DNA from: PGYR01 sp034670025
GTDB taxonomy: Bacteria > Bacteroidota > Ignavibacteria > Kapaibacteriales > UBA2268
Reading direction: 5' to 3'
NCBI GenBank assembly: GCA_034670025.1
Contig: JAXMOE010000001.1
Coordinates: forward strand, 682,001 to 746,000
DNA length: 64,000 nt
Part shown: positions 28,434-38,381 of the stretch, in pieces
How the letters are laid out: each line of letters opens with the position of its first letter
Numbering within the stretch: the first letter of the stretch is position 1
Program-made: the position numbers and the translations under genes
Notes under the pieces: generated by a model
Databases searched by the model: none
What the model was told of the DNA's origin: nothing
Seen by the model: only the letters and a program-made list of their open reading frames with translations

Positions 28434-29145
28434 ATCAAGAAAGAAAATTCCTGAGCAAAAGAAAATTCTTATTTGGATGATAGGGTTTGCAATTATTACT
28501 ATCGTTCTTTGGCAAATTCCTTATGGTATGTTAGTTCTTTACCCATTTACAATTTTATCCACTTGGTTCCATGAAATGGCACATGGTGTTACTGCACTAA
28601 TATTGGGTGGTAGTTTTCACCAGTTAGAAATCTATGCTAATGGTTCTGGTTTAGCTCAATGGAGTGGGAATTTATTTGGTGGAAATTTTGGTAAAGCAAT
28701 GGTAGCAGCTGCGGGGCCACTTGGTCCGACCATAGCTGGATTTTTATTGATATTCCTTTCTACAAAGGAAAAGTTAGTAAAAAATACACTTTATGCCTTT
28801 AGTGCAATCCTACTTTTCTCAGTTATTTACTGGATAAGGTCAGTGTATGGAATACCAGTAATCTTACTGTTTGCTGTGATTGTATTTTTTGCAGCACATA
28901 AAATGAAACTGCAAAATCAAAAGTTGCTACTAATTTTTATTGGAATTCAATCGTATCTTAGTCTATATTTAAGTATTGGCTACTTAATGTCTCAAGAGGC
29001 ATATATAGATGACCAATTCCATATTTCCGACACTGGTGTAATTGCTCAGAATTTATTTTTCCCCTATTGGATTTGGGGTGGATTAATTATCTTTATTTCA
29101 ATCTTTGCCATGGTTCAATCAATAATGTATGTTTATAAAAAATAG
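28426..29145 (+). CDS. M50B-type membrane metallopeptidase
   Basis: A 239-residue integral membrane protein of the peptidase M50B family (site-2-protease-like). The zinc motif HEMAH (His49, Glu50, His53) sits at the end of a hydrophobic segment. The following GGSFHQLEIYANGSGLAQW and MVAAAGPLGPTIAGF are typical of the family. About six membrane spans are visible. It overlaps the upstream OmpA-family gene by 8 bp, suggesting coupled translation. Intramembrane proteolysis is an inference from the motif, and no substrate is evident. It converges on the aldehyde dehydrogenase gene with 11 bases between the stops. Confidence 0.83.
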   Translation: MAKSRKKIPEQKKILIWMIGFAIITIVLWQIPYGMLVLYPFTILSTWFHEMAHGVTALILGGSFHQLEIYANGSGLAQWSGNLFGGNFGKAMVAAAGPLGPTIAGFLLIFLSTKEKLVKNTLYAFSAILLFSVIYWIRSVYGIPVILLFAVIVFFAAHKMKLQNQKLLLIFIGIQSYLSLYLSIGYLMSQEAYIDDQFHISDTGVIAQNLFFPYWIWGGLIIFISIFAMVQSIMYVYKK

Positions 29146-29156
29146 TTTGAGTATCA

Positions 29157-30590
29157 TTATTTATATTTTGTGTTAATCATAATCAGTTTTTCTTCCATCA
29201 TATCTTCAACGGAGTATTTTACTCCACCAAAACCTAATCCAGAATCCATAGTTCCACCAAATGGCATCCAGTCAACTCTAAATGCAGTTCCTTCGTTAAT
29301 CATAACTGCCTTAGTTCTGATATTTTTGGCGTAATACATAGCAATATCAATATCTTGTGTGAAAATTGAATCTTGAAAACAGTATTTATTGCTATTAATC
29401 GAGCTAATTGGTTCATCGATGTCTTTATATTTAATTATATTCAACACAGGGCCAAATACTTCCTCTTGAAATATTTTCATTTCTTGATTAACATTAACCA
29501 ATAATGTAGGTTCAATACATTGATTTCCTTTAATTTTCCCCCCAGATATAATCTCAGCACCATTTTTAAAAGCTTCATCAATCCAATCTTTTACTCGATT
29601 AACTTCAGATTCTTGAATCAATGGTCCTACATCAGTATTACTATCGGTTGGGTCCCCAGTTTTCAACTTACTTACTTCATCTTTTAATCTATTTAGGACT
29701 TCATTATAAATATACTCATGAACAAAAAGATTCTGAGTTGATACACATACTTGACCAGCATGATAAAATGCACTCTTTACTACTTTTGGGATTGCCTTAT
29801 CCAAATCAGCATTTTTATCTATTGTGCAAACTGCTGTACCACCATGCTCAAAAGCCATTCTCACACCATTATTAGCTTTTTTTCTGATTTCCCAACCAAC
29901 TTTGCTACTACCAATAAATGTAATAAATTTAATTCTTTTGTCTGTGACAACTTTTTCCATTTTACTTCCAGATACATTTAATAAAGATATTACTCTTTCA
30001 TCTAATCCCGCATTGATAAAATAGCTAACAATTTTGTGTGCAGATATAGGAGTAGTTGTAGCTGGCTTAATAACCACTGTATTTCCCGCTGCAAATGCAG
30101 TAGCAACTTGATGTGCAATTAAGTTAACTGGGTGATTGAAAGCTGATATGGCTAAAACAGGACCTAATGATTGTTTGGTTGTATATGCAATATGGTTTTC
30201 ACCTTTCTCAGTTCTATCCATGTTAATCTGTTCACCGTGTATTTCTAAAGCGACTTGAGCACAAGTTTCAACAGTATTTATAGCACGAGTCACCTCTGCT
30301 CTTGCATCATTAATAGGTTTACCACCTTCTTTTGCAATAGTAATAGATAAATCTTCATGATTCTTCTTGATTTGATTAGCAACTTTACGTAGTATTTCAA
30401 CTCTTTTATGTGAAGGCATATTGAACATTACTTCTTCATAACTAATCATGCTATTCTGCAATGCTTGCTCTATAGCTTTCTCATCAGCAACTTCAACTTT
30501 AGCTATCTCAGCCATATCATAAGGTGAATATACTGAATTGTAATTTGAGGTACTTTTTGCATTTTTTACTAATAAGCTATAGGTGTCCAT
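29157..30590 (-). CDS. NAD(P)-dependent aldehyde dehydrogenase
   Basis: A 477-residue cytosolic aldehyde dehydrogenase superfamily member. Catalytic Cys282 is in HAGQVCVSTQ, general base Glu248 in FEHGGTA, oxyanion Asn152 in SAFNHP and cofactor-binding Lys175 in VIKPA. The FIGSSKVGWEI segment matches the Rossmann fold glycine motif, and EEVFGPVLNIIKY is present near 375. Length is standard. Closest in feel to glyceraldehyde-3-phosphate or lactaldehyde-type enzymes, but substrate specificity cannot be assigned. It stands alone, diverging from the large BNR/FN3 gene. Confidence 0.88.
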   Translation of the reverse strand: MDTYSLLVKNAKSTSNYNSVYSPYDMAEIAKVEVADEKAIEQALQNSMISYEEVMFNMPSHKRVEILRKVANQIKKNHEDLSITIAKEGGKPINDARAEVTRAINTVETCAQVALEIHGEQINMDRTEKGENHIAYTTKQSLGPVLAISAFNHPVNLIAHQVATAFAAGNTVVIKPATTTPISAHKIVSYFINAGLDERVISLLNVSGSKMEKVVTDKRIKFITFIGSSKVGWEIRKKANNGVRMAFEHGGTAVCTIDKNADLDKAIPKVVKSAFYHAGQVCVSTQNLFVHEYIYNEVLNRLKDEVSKLKTGDPTDSNTDVGPLIQESEVNRVKDWIDEAFKNGAEIISGGKIKGNQCIEPTLLVNVNQEMKIFQEEVFGPVLNIIKYKDIDEPISSINSNKYCFQDSIFTQDIDIAMYYAKNIRTKAVMINEGTAFRVDWMPFGGTMDSGLGFGGVKYSVEDMMEEKLIMINTKYK

Positions 30591-30673
30591 AGTAACTATC
30601 TATTATTTTAATTGAATATTATTTATTAACTTATACGATTGATTATAAATTTTCTTTTTAAAAAGGCACAAGA

Positions 30674-33600
30674 ATGAAAATCTTCATTACTACATTATTA
30701 TTATTTTCGTCAATTTCATTACTAAATGCTCAAGTTTGGTTGGAAGAATTCCAAGAAAAAGAAAATGTAAACTTTAATGATATTGTAAAAGTAGCAAACC
30801 AACATTTTGATACGGTTGATATTACTGAAAAAGGTTCTGGTTTTAAACAATACAAGCGATTTGAATGGTTTTGGAGTGATAGAGTTATGCCAGATGGCAG
30901 CTTCCCAAATTTAGAACTTTTGACAAAAGGCATTTATCACTCAACTAATGACAAATTAAATAAAACACAATCATCTAACAAATGGCGACACTTAGGTCCT
31001 TATGGTGCTAATGGTGGTTACAGCGGAATAGGTAGAGTTAATTGTGTTCGTGTGAATCCTCATAATGGTGATATCTGGGCAGGTACACCATCAGGCGGTA
31101 TATGGACAAGTTCTAATAATGGGAGTAGTTGGAGTACTAATACCGATGATGAGGATATTATTACTTCATTAGGTGTTACTTCAATTGCCTTCCACCCATC
31201 TAACTCTAATATTATTTACGCAGCCACTGGAGATGGTGACGGAACTAATACATACAGCTATGGAGTGATAAAATCAACTGATGGTGGTGATAGCTGGAAA
31301 GCAACAGGATTATCATGGAACATAACTCAACTAAGAAGTATTAGTAAATTACTAATTAATAACAGTAATCCTAATATACTATATATTGCTGGTTCGAGTG
31401 GTGTGTACAAAACTACAAACTCTGGTGATAATTGGGACTTAGTTAAAAGTGGTAATTTTAAAGACATGGAATTCAAGCCGAATGATTATGAAACAATCTA
31501 TGTAGCAGGTAGAGATATTTGGAAGACAACTGACGGCGGTACAAACTGGAATGAATTAACAAACGGAGTACCAACAAGTGGAGTCCGTAGAATAGCAATA
31601 GCTGTTTCTAAAAATAGTTCTGATGCACTATATGCTCTATATGGTAACTCAAGTGGCAATAATCTAAAAGGAGTTTACCTTTCAACAAATTCGGGTACTA
31701 GCTTCACCGAAATTGCAGATTCGGACCCCAACATGATGGGATATTCTAAAACTGGAGATGATACAAAAGGTCAAGTATGGTATGACCTATGTATTGAAGC
31801 AGATCAAGATGATTGGAAAAAGGTTATAATAGGTGGAGTAAACTTATGGAGAACCACAGATGCAGGTGATAATTGGGAAATATCATCGATGTGGTCTGGT
31901 AACCATAATAATTTAACTACTGTACACGCTGATCAACATGACCTGTGGTATGATGATACCAACAATAAAATGTACGTAGGTAACGACGGATCCGTATATA
32001 GCTCAGATGACTTTGGAAAGTCTTGGGATTGGATAGGTAGTGGTATTTTGGCAACTCAATTTTATAGGTTTGGTATTTCTCAGTTAGATTCATCTTTGTA
32101 TATCGCAGGAGCACAAGATAATGGAACCAAAGTAAAAAAAGCTGGTGGTAATTGGGTTGACAAAATTGGTGGCGATGGGTTTGATGCTGTCATTGATCAC
32201 GAAAACAAAAACATAATGTATGGTAGTCTATATTATGGTGATTACTTCAAATCTACCAATGGAGGTAATTCCTTCAAAAGGATTAATGACACAAATAATG
32301 ATGGGGACTATGATGATATTGATGAGAAGGGAGCTTGGAGTGCTCCACTTATTTTAAATCCAAAGAATAGTAATTCATTATTGTTAGGAATGAATAATGT
32401 TTGGATAAGTAGCGACGGTGGTGATAATTTCACTAAAATTTCTAATTTAAATTATAATAACAATAAGATTGTTAGATTAGCAATGAGTGATGTAGATACT
32501 AATATTATTTATGCTGCTTTCAATTCACGACTGTATAAAACAACAGATTATGGGTCAAATTGGTCTCAAATGACGAGACCAGGAAATACAAATCTTAGTT
32601 ACATATTCACAGATGATGCAGATTCTGAAAAGTTATGGGCTACAAATAGTAGATATTCATCTGGTAATAAAGTATTCGAATCTACTGATGGCGGAATCAC
32701 ATGGAGTAACATTTCATTAAATCTTCCAAATATTCCAGCTTTGACAATAGTTAAACAAAAAGGAACAGATGACAGACTTTGGTTAGGTACAGATGTAGGT
32801 GTTTACTACAAAGATGATAATATGAGTGAATGGAAAGAGTATAATGATGACTTGCCCAATGTAATTGTAACTGAATTAGAAATTAATTCAAGTCATAATC
32901 AACTTTATGCTTCCACTTACGGTAGGGGTATCTGGAAGGTTGATATTCCAACTTCGCTCAATTCACCGAACATTATTGATCCATTATTAGGGACAATTGG
33001 TGTAAAAACATCAAATTTATTAATTGATTGGAACAGCGTTATTGATGCGGATAATTACATAATTGAAATTTCTGAGAATGAAGATTTTAGTTCAAGTTTC
33101 ATATTAGATACTGTAAATATATCAAGATATGTAACTTCAAATTTAGACTATAATAAAAAATATTATGTAAAATTAAAGTCTTTAAATTTATATACTCAAA
33201 GTGATTGGTCTAGTGCTCATAATTTTACAACAGTAGTTGGTAGAGTGCAGTTGCTCAACCCTACTAATAACAAAGTTGCTGTAAAATTCACTGATGAATT
33301 AACTTGGAAAGAATTAGAAGGTGCAACTGGATATGAATTAATAGTGTCTGACAAAGATGACTTTAGTTCCACTTTAAAAAATATTAATACATCTGAACTA
33401 TCATCTGTACTTAATACTAACCTTGATTTAGCCTTAAATTATAACACAAATTATTGGTGGAAAGTAAGAGCTACTAATAGCGGTGTAGAATCACCAGACT
33501 GGTCATTTACAAGAAGCTTTGAAACTTATCTTGACTCACCTAATATTATTTCGCCAATAGATGATAGTGAAGATATTGATATTACTACTGCTTCAAATTG

Positions 33601-35770
33601 GTCCACTGTTAATGGGGCTGATGAATATGAAATTATTTATTATGAAATTGATGATGCAGAGAACGTTACAACAGAAAAAACAGATAAATTGTCATTTACA
33701 TTATCTAACTTAAAATCATATACTCGATATGGCTTATTCTTATATGCCCTTAAAAATGGTAATCGCGGTGCTGTTAGTGATACTATAGTGTTTACCACAA
33801 AAATAGGAAAGCTTTCACTAGTTGAACCACCAAATAATACTATAAATACTGACTTAGATCAAACATTTAGTTGGAGTTCATTAGATTATGCTACTGAGTA
33901 TGAAATTGAATTTGATATTGCTAATAGTTTTGACACACAGCACTTTAATAGCTACAAAGTAAATGAAACAGGTATTGATGAGAGTTTGTTATTGTATGAT
34001 ACAACTTATTATTGGAGAGTCTCAGCGTTTGTTGGAAACAAAAAGGGACTTTATTCAGATGTTTTTACATTCAGAACTAAATTAGAACCTACAGATTTAA
34101 TTTTTCCAGAAAATAATACTAATGAAGTTTCTTTAGATACTCTTTTAGTTTGGAGAGATATAGTTAATTCTGATTATCAGCTACAAGTAGCTTCTGATGT
34201 AAATTTCAATAGTATTGTTTTAGATAATTTGTATAGTGGTAATACAGCTGAAATTTCATCTTTAAATTATTATAGTAATTACTATTGGAGAGTAAGGGTA
34301 AAAAGGGATGAATTTGAGAGCGATTGGAGTCAAGTCAATAGCTTTAAAACAAAAGTTGGAGTACCAAATTTAATATTACCAAATAATGATACTATAAACC
34401 AACTTGCAGACACAGAATTACGTTGGGAAAATGTAAGCTATGCTCAAGAGTATGACATACAAATAGATACAACTATCGAGTTTAACTCGCCGCTTTTACT
34501 ATCTAAAACGCAAACAAGTAACTTTCTATTAGTAACTGACTTATTATTTGATCAAGTATATTATTGGAAAACAAGATTAAAGGTAAATGGTTCAATAAGT
34601 GATTGGTCTGAGATTTACTCTTTTAGAACAGAGTTAGTTTCTCCCCTATTATTTTCACCAAGTAATAATTCAGTTGAAGTAAATAATGATGGAAATTTAG
34701 AATGGAGTGACAATTCAAATGCAACAAGGTATAGAGTCCAATTATCTGAAACTAATCAATTCAACAACTTGCTTTATGATGAATCTGTAAGTGGACAAGA
34801 ATTTTCATATTCTGGGCTATTAAATGATAAAACTTATTATTGGAGAGTGAAAGCCACAAGAAATGATTTTGAAAGTGCTTGGTCTGATATATTTACATTC
34901 AATACTCCTTCGACCATAGACAGACCTATACTTACTGTGCCTGCAAATTTATCTAACAACTTAAAATTAGATCAAATTGAATTGAAATGGAATGAATTAA
35001 ATGATGTTGAAAAATATGAAATTAATATAGCTTTAGATTCAACCTATAAAGATTTGTATTTACTCGATGATAATATTGAACAAAACAATTATGTGTTTAC
35101 TCCTGATCTTTATAGTCAGAGTTATTACTGGAAAGTAAGAGGTATCAGATCTAATAATACAAGTGAATGGTCTGATAATTGGAGATTTTCTACTACTTTA
35201 CCAACTTTAGAGCTTATTTCGCCTGCTAATAACTCTAATAATGAAAGTCTCGATGGTATATTGGTATGGAAAGCAGATGAAAAAGCAAAGAATTATTCCG
35301 TTGAATTATCAAAAGATATATCATTTACTAATCCAATAACAGAATACAGTAAATTATTATCAGAAAATCAATTAGCTTTCAGTAACTTAGAAGATGACAC
35401 AAAGTACTACTGGAGAGTTAAATCTAAAAATAATATAGCGGAGAGTGAGTGGTCTGATGTTTGGAATTTCACAACTAATGACTCTCAAAGTAGTATTAAA
35501 ATAGAAAACAGTAATACTACTATTTCTGTTTTTCCTAATCCAATTAAAGACAATACAGTTATCAGAATTGAGACTAAAGAAGCATTAAACATAAAACTAA
35601 CTTTAACAGACCTAAACGGTCAAAATATAAAAGGATTATTTAATTCAAATATATATAACAATGAAGTAAGAAACTTAATTTTAGGTACTAAAGATTTATC
35701 AAAAGGAGCTTATATATTAATTGTAGAAACAGAAAATTCCACAAATACTATTAAAGTCATAGTTCATTAA
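30674..35770 (+). CDS. Giant BNR-propeller / fibronectin-III-repeat surface protein with T9SS sorting domain
   Basis: A 1698-residue secreted protein. The signal peptide is MKIFITTLLLFSSISLLNAQ. Residues of about 90-760 form BNR/VPS10 propeller repeats with Asp boxes (STDGGDSWKA, TTNSGDNWDL, TTDGGTNWNE, TTDAGDNWEI, SSDGGDNFTK, STDGGITWSN). Nine fibronectin-III-like repeats follow at about 765-1605, each ending in a signature such as YYWRVKxxxxxxxSEWSDxxxFTT. The tail (ISVFPNPIKDNTVIRIE to the end) is a type A T9SS sorting domain. AAGG lies 9 bases before the ATG. The N-terminal half resembles the product of 12912-16139. Adhesin, glycan binding or exoenzyme are all possible. The stop interlocks with the converging phosphoesterase gene. 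Confidence 0.87.
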   Translation: MKIFITTLLLFSSISLLNAQVWLEEFQEKENVNFNDIVKVANQHFDTVDITEKGSGFKQYKRFEWFWSDRVMPDGSFPNLELLTKGIYHSTNDKLNKTQSSNKWRHLGPYGANGGYSGIGRVNCVRVNPHNGDIWAGTPSGGIWTSSNNGSSWSTNTDDEDIITSLGVTSIAFHPSNSNIIYAATGDGDGTNTYSYGVIKSTDGGDSWKATGLSWNITQLRSISKLLINNSNPNILYIAGSSGVYKTTNSGDNWDLVKSGNFKDMEFKPNDYETIYVAGRDIWKTTDGGTNWNELTNGVPTSGVRRIAIAVSKNSSDALYALYGNSSGNNLKGVYLSTNSGTSFTEIADSDPNMMGYSKTGDDTKGQVWYDLCIEADQDDWKKVIIGGVNLWRTTDAGDNWEISSMWSGNHNNLTTVHADQHDLWYDDTNNKMYVGNDGSVYSSDDFGKSWDWIGSGILATQFYRFGISQLDSSLYIAGAQDNGTKVKKAGGNWVDKIGGDGFDAVIDHENKNIMYGSLYYGDYFKSTNGGNSFKRINDTNNDGDYDDIDEKGAWSAPLILNPKNSNSLLLGMNNVWISSDGGDNFTKISNLNYNNNKIVRLAMSDVDTNIIYAAFNSRLYKTTDYGSNWSQMTRPGNTNLSYIFTDDADSEKLWATNSRYSSGNKVFESTDGGITWSNISLNLPNIPALTIVKQKGTDDRLWLGTDVGVYYKDDNMSEWKEYNDDLPNVIVTELEINSSHNQLYASTYGRGIWKVDIPTSLNSPNIIDPLLGTIGVKTSNLLIDWNSVIDADNYIIEISENEDFSSSFILDTVNISRYVTSNLDYNKKYYVKLKSLNLYTQSDWSSAHNFTTVVGRVQLLNPTNNKVAVKFTDELTWKELEGATGYELIVSDKDDFSSTLKNINTSELSSVLNTNLDLALNYNTNYWWKVRATNSGVESPDWSFTRSFETYLDSPNIISPIDDSEDIDITTASNWSTVNGADEYEIIYYEIDDAENVTTEKTDKLSFTLSNLKSYTRYGLFLYALKNGNRGAVSDTIVFTTKIGKLSLVEPPNNTINTDLDQTFSWSSLDYATEYEIEFDIANSFDTQHFNSYKVNETGIDESLLLYDTTYYWRVSAFVGNKKGLYSDVFTFRTKLEPTDLIFPENNTNEVSLDTLLVWRDIVNSDYQLQVASDVNFNSIVLDNLYSGNTAEISSLNYYSNYYWRVRVKRDEFESDWSQVNSFKTKVGVPNLILPNNDTINQLADTELRWENVSYAQEYDIQIDTTIEFNSPLLLSKTQTSNFLLVTDLLFDQVYYWKTRLKVNGSISDWSEIYSFRTELVSPLLFSPSNNSVEVNNDGNLEWSDNSNATRYRVQLSETNQFNNLLYDESVSGQEFSYSGLLNDKTYYWRVKATRNDFESAWSDIFTFNTPSTIDRPILTVPANLSNNLKLDQIELKWNELNDVEKYEINIALDSTYKDLYLLDDNIEQNNYVFTPDLYSQSYYWKVRGIRSNNTSEWSDNWRFSTTLPTLELISPANNSNNESLDGILVWKADEKAKNYSVELSKDISFTNPITEYSKLLSENQLAFSNLEDDTKYYWRVKSKNNIAESEWSDVWNFTTNDSQSSIKIENSNTTISVFPNPIKDNTVIRIETKEALNIKLTLTDLNGQNIKGLFNSNIYNNEVRNLILGTKDLSKGAYILIVETENSTNTIKVIVH
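32960..35480 (+). repeat. Nine tandem fibronectin-III-like coding repeats
   Basis: Nine modules of about 90 residues (about 270 bases each) within the 1698-residue protein. Each begins with a proline-containing strand such as LISPANNS, has a central W followed by a YxIE/YxVQ strand, and ends with YYWRV/YYWKV and SDW/SEWS plus FxT. The third and fourth modules are the most divergent, having lost the terminal WS. Protein identity between modules looks moderate, so the array is old rather than a recent amplification. Confidence 0.8.
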
Positions 35771-36966
35771 GACTTAAGTATTATTTTAGTTATTTCAGGT
35801 TCTACCCCTATTCTTAAGGGTGGTCCAACTGTACCTATACCTCTGTTGATGTATAGTTGTTGATTCCCGTTTTTATAGAGACCTTCGGTTTGATTATAGA
35901 CAAACTTTGCTGGTTTAAGCTCTATACCATTGTATTCCCAAGCAACTTGACCTCCGTGAGTGTGTCCAGATAAAGTCAAATCAGCAGGGTATTTGTTCCT
36001 TATGTTTTTGTCCCAATTTGTTGGGTCGTGGCAAAGTAAAATCGTAGAATTTTCATTATCAATATTTTGAAATGCGGTATCTAAGTTCCCAAAACTCTGT
36101 CTCATTCCAATATTATCTATTCCAACTAAATTTAAGTTACTACCATCAATATTAAATAATTTACTTTCATTATTTAATAAGTTCATATTAGCATTATTGA
36201 GCCCTTTAAGTAATTGTTTGTGTTGATTGGGTTTCATATAGTGGTCATGGTTACCTAAACAAGAGTAAACACCAAAAGTGGATTTAAGATTACTTAAATC
36301 CTTATATCCAACTTTCAATTCATTCGGATCGTTATTAACAAAATCCCCAGTAATTACTACCAAATCAGCTTTTAGACTATTAACTATTCTCCTTACTTCT
36401 TGTATAGAAGAACCATCAAAAAATGATCCCAAATGTAAATCAGAGAGTTGAACAATTTTAAATCCATCGAAAGTTTTATCAAGATTAGTTAACTTTACTT
36501 CTGCACTGTGGACTTTAAAATTATGAGTTGTTGAAAGTAAACCTTTGCTAACCATAATAAATGGAATAGAAGCGAGCGACCAACCTGTTGCTTCAATTAC
36601 TTTTCTTTTAGATTTATCAATTTCATTTTGGTTGGGTTTCTTATTTACTAATTTTAAGAATAATCTAGTTAAATCTTTGATTAAAAGTATTGGTACAATA
36701 GCTAATTTTGGCAAAATCCAAATTGCTACTGCAAACATAGTTATATAGCGAATTTGATTATTAAAACTTAGGAATAAGCTACCAAATAAAGAAAATATAG
36801 TTACTGTTAATGTAATTATTGAAAGTATTAATGGAATCTTATACCATTTTATATCTAGTGCATACCTTTTAACAAACTTTTTCCAATTAAATAGTGTGTA
36901 TGCTTCAATTGAAAAATAAATTATTGAGAGAATTGAGAAAAATATTATAAATCTTGTTATATCCAT
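35767..36966 (-). CDS. Membrane-anchored metallophosphoesterase (YaeI-like)
   Basis: A 399-residue protein with four N-terminal hydrophobic segments (about 1-110) followed by a calcineurin-like phosphoesterase domain. Its metal motifs are QLSDLHLG, VITGDFVNN, CLGNHDHY, LLCHDPTN and LSGHTHGGQ in the standard order. The family includes YaeI (UDP-2,3-diacylglucosamine-type pyrophosphatases) and other membrane phosphodiesterases; the substrate is not determinable. I prefer the ATG at 36966 over an in-frame TTG six bases upstream. Its stop interlocks with that of the giant BNR/FN3 gene (TTAA at 35767-35770). Confidence 0.87.
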   Translation of the reverse strand: MDITRFIIFFSILSIIYFSIEAYTLFNWKKFVKRYALDIKWYKIPLILSIITLTVTIFSLFGSLFLSFNNQIRYITMFAVAIWILPKLAIVPILLIKDLTRLFLKLVNKKPNQNEIDKSKRKVIEATGWSLASIPFIMVSKGLLSTTHNFKVHSAEVKLTNLDKTFDGFKIVQLSDLHLGSFFDGSSIQEVRRIVNSLKADLVVITGDFVNNDPNELKVGYKDLSNLKSTFGVYSCLGNHDHYMKPNQHKQLLKGLNNANMNLLNNESKLFNIDGSNLNLVGIDNIGMRQSFGNLDTAFQNIDNENSTILLCHDPTNWDKNIRNKYPADLTLSGHTHGGQVAWEYNGIELKPAKFVYNQTEGLYKNGNQQLYINRGIGTVGPPLRIGVEPEITKIILKS

Positions 36967-37009
36967 AAACAAGAAGACGAATAATGTTCTAATATTGTTT
37001 TAAAAATTA

Positions 37010-37783
37010 TTAATCAGTAATTATAGTATTAAATATAAAAGATGAATAGTGGTTAGTTATTATAGTTTCATTATTACTTAGTGTATCAATTCTATAAATG
37101 CCCTTCAAAACTTCAATTTTATAATTATCAGGTTCAAGTCTGCTCAAACTATTAGCATTAAATTTAATTGAATCTTTGGAGTTTGAATAAAAAATAAAAT
37201 TTGTTGATTCATTATAAAATCTAATTCTTGTTTTAGTATAATTTTCCAAATTAGTTATTATAAGTAAGTTATTAGATTTGCTTATTTCTTTTAAATCTGC
37301 AACATTTCTTACCAAAAGCTTATCATCTAACATATTAAAGTTAATATCAAATTTAACAAACTCAGCAGTTTTTGAATTATAAATATGAATGCTATCAACT
37401 AAACTATAATTAAACTTATTAGAATAATAAACTTCACCAAATTCAATAAAATCATCAATTATTTGAACAATCCCAAATAAAATTTCTGCTTCATATTTAT
37501 CAATTTTATTATCATTAAAATAGAAATCACCAATATCTCTAAATTCATAATTATCATAAAATGTAGCTCTTATATAACTAGAATCTTGATTAGATTCATA
37601 GTTATGAACCATACCAATATCAATCCTATTTATTAAACTACTGTAAGGTATATACGGATCAATCTTAAAATATGGCTGTTCATATTTATAATTTAAAGGG
37701 TTCGAATTCGGTTTATTTGATGATTCACAGGAATAAAATCCAAGAATAATCGTTATAAAAGTTATGTAAGATAGAATTTTCAT
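37010..37783 (-). CDS. Hypothetical lipoprotein
   Basis: A protein of about 257 residues that I do not recognise. The N-terminus (MKILSYITFITIILGFYSCESS) is a lipoprotein signal with a lipobox ending in Cys at about residue 19, followed by a Ser/Asn spacer. The rest is rich in Tyr, Asn, Ile and Asp with no membrane segment and could be a beta-rich periplasmic or surface domain. I use the ATG at 37783; an in-frame TTG lies six bases upstream. It diverges from the redoxin gene with a 27-base gap and sits 43 bases upstream of the phosphoesterase on the same strand. Confidence 0.7.
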   Translation of the reverse strand: MKILSYITFITIILGFYSCESSNKPNSNPLNYKYEQPYFKIDPYIPYSSLINRIDIGMVHNYESNQDSSYIRATFYDNYEFRDIGDFYFNDNKIDKYEAEILFGIVQIIDDFIEFGEVYYSNKFNYSLVDSIHIYNSKTAEFVKFDINFNMLDDKLLVRNVADLKEISKSNNLLIITNLENYTKTRIRFYNESTNFIFYSNSKDSIKFNANSLSRLEPDNYKIEVLKGIYRIDTLSNNETIITNHYSSFIFNTIITD

Positions 37784-37810
37784 GTACAAAAATAGATAAA
37801 GGTATCAAAA

Positions 37811-38371
37811 ATGGCAAGAACAGAATCAAAAATGGTTGAAATTGGCTCAGATGCGACAGAGTTTACACTATATTCTCCTAAAGATGAACGGTTTATTACA
37901 TTAACTTCTCAAAAATCACCCAAAGCTAATTTGATTATATTTATGTGTAATCATTGCCCTTTTGTTAAGCATATAAATGAATCTTTATCACAATTTGCAA
38001 ACGAATATATGCCAAAAGGCTTATCAATAATTGCTATAAACTCTAATGATGCAGAAAATTATCCTGAAGACTCCCCTGAGAAAATGATAGAATTATCAGA
38101 CAAACATAGTTTTGAATTCCCTTATCTTTATGACGAAACACAAGATGTCGCTAAAGTATATGGTGCAGAGTGCACTCCAGATTTTTTCCTTTATGATGGA
38201 GATTTGAAGCTCCAATACAGAGGTCAGTATGACGATTCCAGACCAGGGAATGACAAACCTGTAACAGGTATTGATCTGAGAAATGCAGTAGATAAATTAT
38301 TAAATAATGAGTTACCTAATCCAGAACAAAAGCCTAGTGTTGGTTGTGGAATAAAATGGAGAAATCATTAA
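37811..38371 (+). CDS. Thioredoxin-fold redoxin (AhpC/TSA-like)
   Basis: A 186-residue thioredoxin-family protein with the characteristic redox motif CNHCPFVKH (CxxC at about residues 47-50) after a FMCN strand. The segment AKVYGAECTPDFFLYD contains the cis-proline and a further cysteine. This subgroup is usually annotated as a thioredoxin-family or redoxin-domain protein; it acts as a thiol oxidoreductase or peroxiredoxin-like enzyme. No signal peptide is present, so it is cytosolic. AAAGGT lies 7 bases before the ATG (37798-37803). It converges on argS. Confidence 0.85.
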   Translation: MARTESKMVEIGSDATEFTLYSPKDERFITLTSQKSPKANLIIFMCNHCPFVKHINESLSQFANEYMPKGLSIIAINSNDAENYPEDSPEKMIELSDKHSFEFPYLYDETQDVAKVYGAECTPDFFLYDGDLKLQYRGQYDDSRPGNDKPVTGIDLRNAVDKLLNNELPNPEQKPSVGCGIKWRNH

Positions 38372-38381
38372 TTTCTTGAAT

